From assembly GCA_963668365.1 (NCBI GenBank), contig OY764266.1, forward strand, positions 310,001 to 374,000: a stretch of 64,000 nt of DNA, in the 5' to 3' direction. Positions 61,262-64,000 of this stretch are shown here, piece after piece. Origin of the DNA: VXNE01 sp963668365. GTDB lineage: Bacteria; Pseudomonadota; Gammaproteobacteria; Pseudomonadales; Azotimanducaceae. Numbering within the stretch: position 1 is the stretch's first letter; the number at the start of each line of letters is the position of its first letter. The translations under genes and the position numbers were made by a program. Below the pieces are notes generated by a model. It saw only the letters and a program-made list of their open reading frames with translations. It ran no database searches and was not told where the DNA came from.

Positions 61262-61945
61262 ATGGCAGAGTCCCACGAACGCCTGGAAGAACAGGACCGC
61301 CGCGAACCCGTTCGGAAACCACGAAGACCACGGTACGTTTCCGAGCGCGGACCCTTCGAGATTGCCGCCAACCCCACCATCAATCCACCCCGCCCGGCCG
61401 AGGAGATTGACGACGAGTACGGCGCCCGTGTTTTCGAATACAGCGAGCTGGCGGAAAAGTGCGGGGAAGCGCCCGCCCGGCAGAAGATGGTTGAAATGGT
61501 CAGGACCCTATGGCCCGGCATCGCATCGACGCGGTTGTTCGGCCAGGAAGCCTCGCCCAACGGCATGGTCCTGGTCCACGTCTGGTTCGGCCCCCACTAC
61601 CCCCTGTTTCGCCACAGTCACCCCAAGGCCGGGGACTGCCTCTACTACGTGGTCGCCGGCGAACTCGTCCTCGGTCGGCGCAGGTTGAGGGCCGGTTCCG
61701 TCATGTTCCTGCCGAGCGGCATGCCGTACAAGTTCAAGGCAGGCCCCGCTGGAGTCGAGGTGCTCGAATTTCGAGCTGGCGGCGGCGATCCGAACGCCCC
61801 GGGTCTGAAGCTCGAGGAGCACTCCCTGGACTCGGTCCAACAGCTCATCGACGAGGGGAAGGCCCACCAGCACGAATGGGAAGTGCCGGAACAGATCGGC
61901 GATACCGCGTTGCGCCAGGCGGAGGTGGACCGGAAGGTCGAGTAG
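61262..61945 (+). CDS. cupin-domain protein, tandem paralogue 3
   Basis: A 227-residue paralogue (MAESHERLEEQDRREPVRKP) with the shared RYVSERGPFEIAANPTINPP block, cupin motif 1 FRHSHPKAGDCLYYVVAGEL and motif 2 GSVMFLPSGMPYKFKAGPAG. Its C-terminal 60 residues are almost the same as copy 1 (GGGDPNAPGLKLEEHSLDSV), more than copy 2, suggesting conversion or a copy 1/3 origin. One base separates its start from the stop of copy 2, and the truncated fourth copy starts two bases after its end. The DUF5615-type toxin frame on the other strand runs antisense through its last 300 bases. Confidence 0.8.
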   Translation: MAESHERLEEQDRREPVRKPRRPRYVSERGPFEIAANPTINPPRPAEEIDDEYGARVFEYSELAEKCGEAPARQKMVEMVRTLWPGIASTRLFGQEASPNGMVLVHVWFGPHYPLFRHSHPKAGDCLYYVVAGELVLGRRRLRAGSVMFLPSGMPYKFKAGPAGVEVLEFRAGGGDPNAPGLKLEEHSLDSVQQLIDEGKAHQHEWEVPEQIGDTALRQAEVDRKVE

Positions 61946-62361
61946 TCATGGCCGAGCCGCAAGAGCAGGAACGAACGAGAAGGCGGTTCATCTCTGAACG
62001 CGGCCGCTTCGAGATCTGCGCCAACCCCACCATCACGACGCCGTCTGCGCGTGGCACTTGCCAGCAATTCGGCGATCTCCGGACCCGTCGCATTCTTCAT
62101 TCGGATCACGACGACGCGCGCTGAGTGTTCCTCGATTGAGCCGAGTTCAGCGCTACGGTAGCGAACGTTCCTGTCCCGCGTAACTGCCACCCAACACCGT
62201 TGGCCAACAAGGGCAATCCATTCTTCGTCTGGAGCGTCCGGCGGGAGGTGATCATCGTGCACCTCAACCTTGATCCCCTCTGATCGAAGCCGATCCGCAA
62301 CGATGTTCTTTCCCAGATTCCGGTCAAGGAATAGCGTCAGTTCTTCAGGCGGCCGCTGCAA
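61645..62361 (-). CDS. DUF5615/PIN-like toxin with chimeric C-terminus
   Basis: Translation probably starts at TTG 62361, inside the end of the DUF433 gene. The first 100 or so residues have the PIN-like DUF5615 pattern: LTLFLDRNLGKNIVADRLRS, HDDHLPPDAPDEEWIALVGQ, VAVTRDRNVRYRSAEL and VVVIRMKNATGPEIAELLAS, with acidic residues in PIN positions. After that (from TRRRRRDGG) the frame continues for about 137 codons through antisense DNA of cupin copies 4 and 3 and is not homologous to toxins. The usual short C-terminal helix has been lost, so the protein may be inactive. Confidence 0.6.
   Translation of the reverse strand: MQRPPEELTLFLDRNLGKNIVADRLRSEGIKVEVHDDHLPPDAPDEEWIALVGQRCWVAVTRDRNVRYRSAELGSIEEHSARVVVIRMKNATGPEIAELLASATRRRRRDGGVGADLEAAAFRDEPPSRSFLLLRLGHDYSTFRSTSAWRNAVSPICSGTSHSCWWAFPSSMSCWTESRECSSSFRPGAFGSPPPARNSSTSTPAGPALNLYGMPLGRNMTEPALNLRRPRTSSPATT
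61948..62124 (+). pseudogene. truncated fourth cupin copy
   Basis: ATG 61948 gives MAEPQEQERTRRRFISERGR and FEICANPTITTPSARGT, about 36 residues that align with the N-termini of the other copies. After that the frame reads CQQFGDLRTRRI, unrelated, because the DNA here is the antisense of the toxin gene's 3' part, and it stops at 62124. The cupin barrel is entirely missing. The break falls at about 62060. Confidence 0.8.
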
Positions 62362-63016
62362 GTTCGCACCGGATTGCCTCTTCGATCTCCTCATTCGGGC
62401 GCTCATAGTCATGGGCCAGGTCGCCAATCGACTCACCCAACTTGTAGCGCTCGGCAATGATCTGGGTAGCCAGTCCGGTGCCGGCAATGACAGGGCGTCC
62501 GGCGGAGAGCCTGGGATCGATCACCACCAGTGCGGGATCATCCTCGATGCCTTGTCTCGTAAACGGGTAGAGCCTGATTGGCAGGCCATTCGGATCCCGA
62601 TCAATACGGCGTAGAGCCGCCTTGATGAGTTCCCGCATAGCCGTCTGACCCTCTCGACTGATGTTTGTCAGTTGCCCGTACTGCTCGATAAACAGGGCCA
62701 GGCCGTCGGTCTCCAGTTCCCTTCCAATCAACGGGTGCTGCCTGTCGATTCGGGCAATTGCGTGTTCGGACAGGTAACGGATCGCCCTTCGAACACTCGG
62801 CATCTTCACCTTGTGTTCCCTGCGGATCGCCGAGAGAACATGCAGCTCTGCAAGATTGAAAAACGAAATCAATGTTGGTGAGCGCTGGGGCACCACAATG
62901 AGAGGCTCGTACTCGTCCCGCCCAACCGACCAGTAGCGGATTGTGGCAGCGGGGACTGCCAAGTAGTGCGCCGCTTCCGAGACCGTGTATGCCGGCGATG
63001 CTCGTCTATCGTTCAT
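62345..63016 (-). CDS. DUF433-domain antitoxin with MerR-like HTH
   Basis: The 223-residue product starts at ATG 63016 (MNDRRASPAYTVSEAAHYLA); an ATG nine codons earlier is an alternative, and longer frames are antisense of the divergent gene. The N-terminus is a MerR/excisionase-like helix-turn-helix (YTVSEAAHYLAVPAATIRYW); the C-terminus is a DUF433 domain (VIDPRLSAGRPVIAGTGLAT, IGDLAHDYERPNEEIEEAIR). DUF433 proteins are the usual antitoxin partners of DUF5615 PIN-like toxins. The toxin gene overlaps its last 17 bases. Confidence 0.82.
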   Translation of the reverse strand: MNDRRASPAYTVSEAAHYLAVPAATIRYWSVGRDEYEPLIVVPQRSPTLISFFNLAELHVLSAIRREHKVKMPSVRRAIRYLSEHAIARIDRQHPLIGRELETDGLALFIEQYGQLTNISREGQTAMRELIKAALRRIDRDPNGLPIRLYPFTRQGIEDDPALVVIDPRLSAGRPVIAGTGLATQIIAERYKLGESIGDLAHDYERPNEEIEEAIRCELAAAA

Positions 63017-63317
63017 CTCGTCGCGTCCCGTTCTCCGGTTCATGAATTGCTCGCGCTGTCGCCGCGCCGACCGACCGCTTTCGCTGTTTCGCTTTCCGTT
63101 GCGTTCGATTCTAGTTGAATCCGCCATTGCCAGCGAAGCGCGAACGACGCAGGAGGTTGAAACGGTGCGCGGCGAATCGTTCCTGGCCAGTGTCACCCGG
63201 GCCGCGCTTGCCTCCCCCGCCTCCCGCGTAAGATACTTTCGGACCCACCCGACGGGGGAGCGAGTCCCGCGGCAACCGCAGGCTCGCTGCAGACCCCGAA
63301 CAAACGGAGAGAGTACA
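63017..63317. other. 301-base divergent intergenic region
   Basis: It separates the DUF433 gene from the DUF35 gene, which face away from each other, so it must hold both promoters. A TAAGAT hexamer at about 63231 is a candidate -10 for the plus-strand pair; no matching -35 was convincing. No gene is seen. Confidence 0.5.
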
Positions 63318-63737
63318 TTGGCCGACATACAACCACGTCCATTGCCAACGCCCACGCCGGAAACGGAGCACTTCTGGGACGGCACCCGCAACGGCGAACT
63401 CAGGTTGCAGCGATGTTCCGACTGCGACCACACCTACTTCCCCCCTCGCCCGTTCTGCTCAGACTGCGGGTCGAAGCGAGTGGAAGTCTTCACCGCCAGC
63501 GGCCGCGGCACGCTCCTTAGCTATGTCATAAACCACAGGCGACACCCGTCATTCGACGGTCCCTACTGCATCGCCCTGGTCAAGCTGAAAGAAGGTCCTG
63601 CCATGATGTCGAACATCGTCGAGTGCGAGCAGACGCCCGACGTCCTGGTGCTCGATATGCCATTGCAGGTCGTGTTCGAACGCCAGAACGATGAAATCAC
63701 CGTCCCCCTGTTCAAACCGGCGGAGGTATCAGCATGA
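63318..63737 (+). CDS. Zn-ribbon/OB-fold (DUF35) protein, thiolase partner
   Basis: Translation starts at TTG 63318 after a GGAGAG ribosome site; upstream frame extensions are not conserved. The 139-residue protein has an N-terminal helix (PETEHFWDGTRNGELRLQRC), a zinc ribbon (CSDC and CSDCGS, 15 residues apart) and an OB fold (VEVFTASGRGTLLSYVINHR). DUF35 proteins bind acyl-CoA and form heteromeric complexes with thiolases or acyl-CoA hydratases in steroid or aromatic side-chain cleavage. The stop overlaps the start of the thiolase by four bases. Confidence 0.9.
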   Translation: MADIQPRPLPTPTPETEHFWDGTRNGELRLQRCSDCDHTYFPPRPFCSDCGSKRVEVFTASGRGTLLSYVINHRRHPSFDGPYCIALVKLKEGPAMMSNIVECEQTPDVLVLDMPLQVVFERQNDEITVPLFKPAEVSA

Positions 63738-64000
63738 CTGGCGTGGCCATCGTAGGTGCGGCGGAAACCACCGAACTCGGACGGATTCCGGACGCGAGCC
63801 AACTGCAACTGCACGCCGACGCCGCCCTCAACGCGTTTGCCGATACCGGATTGACGGCAAAAGACATAGACGGCGTGGCAACCGCCGGCTCGACACCTGT
63901 CGAACTCGTGCATTACCTCGGCATCACTCCCCGCTGGGTCGACGGAACCAGCGTGGGCGGCTGCTCCTTCATGATCCATGTGCGGCACGCGGTGGCGGCC
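63734..64000 (+). CDS. thiolase-fold acetyl-CoA acetyltransferase-like protein, 3' partial
   Basis: The ATG at 63734 overlaps the DUF35 stop. The visible 89 codons (MTGVAIVGAAETTELGRIPD, then LTAKDIDGVATAGSTPVELV and TSVGGCSFMIHVRHAVAA) are the N-terminus of the SCP-x/lipid-transfer type thiolase family that pairs with DUF35 proteins. The catalytic Cys position in most thiolases falls near this Gly-rich GGCS segment. The gene runs off the window. Confidence 0.88.
   Translation, partial: MTGVAIVGAAETTELGRIPDASQLQLHADAALNAFADTGLTAKDIDGVATAGSTPVELVHYLGITPRWVDGTSVGGCSFMIHVRHAVAA

Overview
The window is GC-rich chromosomal DNA from a gammaproteobacterium, probably an uncultured environmental or symbiotic lineage. 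Three gene orders support this: purM divergent from a DUF2066 gene that leads to hda; ruvCAB running straight into tolQRAB-pal-cpoB; and hslR-yrfG divergent from cysQ. The number of CaiB/BaiF CoA-transferases (five), sulfatases (two), crotonase, amidohydrolase and DUF35/thiolase genes suggests a free-living or host-associated degrader with broad CoA chemistry; that lifestyle reading is inference.

Layout. 0-13.8 kb: a PEGA/SUMF1 protein cut by the window edge, purM, DUF2066, a CDP-alcohol phosphatidyltransferase, hda, a MurG-type glycosyltransferase of unusual subtype, serA, an ABC exporter, an alpha-methylacyl-CoA racemase, an unknown protein, a TlpA-like lipoprotein and proS. 13.8-16.8 kb: a DUF1640 coiled-coil gene broken by an amber codon, debris of a P-loop gene, and a complete ISKra4-type insertion sequence with inverted ends, a 9-bp target duplication and a likely -1 frameshift site. 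16.9-28.6 kb: housekeeping genes (fmdB-like, aspS, yebC, ruvC, ruvA, ruvB, tolQRAB, pal, cpoB, queE, queC, tRNA-Lys), mostly overlapping start to stop. 28.6-39.7 kb: a three-gene CoA-transferase/crotonase operon, an amidohydrolase, an NCS2 permease with an extra C-terminal domain, another CoA-transferase, a PQQ-type propeller protein, and hisG/hisI.

39.7-50.8 kb is an accessory zone full of broken genes: a truncated SDH_sah-like protease remnant, a decayed copy of the SUMF1 gene found intact 3 kb away, a cytochrome P450 lacking its middle, a protein kinase C-lobe, and a short-chain dehydrogenase tail. Among these lie intact genes: an ABC exporter, a CoA-transferase, dsbB, a sulfatase, a GYD protein, and two toxin-antitoxin pairs (ParDE and DUF4258/HTH), each with a palindrome at or near its start.

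50.8-59.7 kb returns to metabolism: carboxylesterase, acpH, gshA, pckA, a second sulfatase (with a 43-bp palindromic tandem repeat between it and pckA), hslR, yrfG and cysQ. 59.8-62.1 kb holds three complete tandem paralogues of an unassigned cupin and a fourth copy cut after about 36 codons. The break joins it, head-on, to a DUF433/DUF5615-type toxin-antitoxin module whose toxin now reads into antisense cupin DNA. The window ends in a DUF35 Zn-ribbon/OB-fold gene coupled to a thiolase that runs off the edge.

The most distinctive items are the cupin array and its chimeric junction with the toxin gene, the permease with a fused regulatory-like domain, the heteromeric-looking CoA-transferase pair, and the frameshift-organised insertion sequence. 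Coordinates and motifs were read by eye; family assignments rest on recognised motifs and no database search was run.
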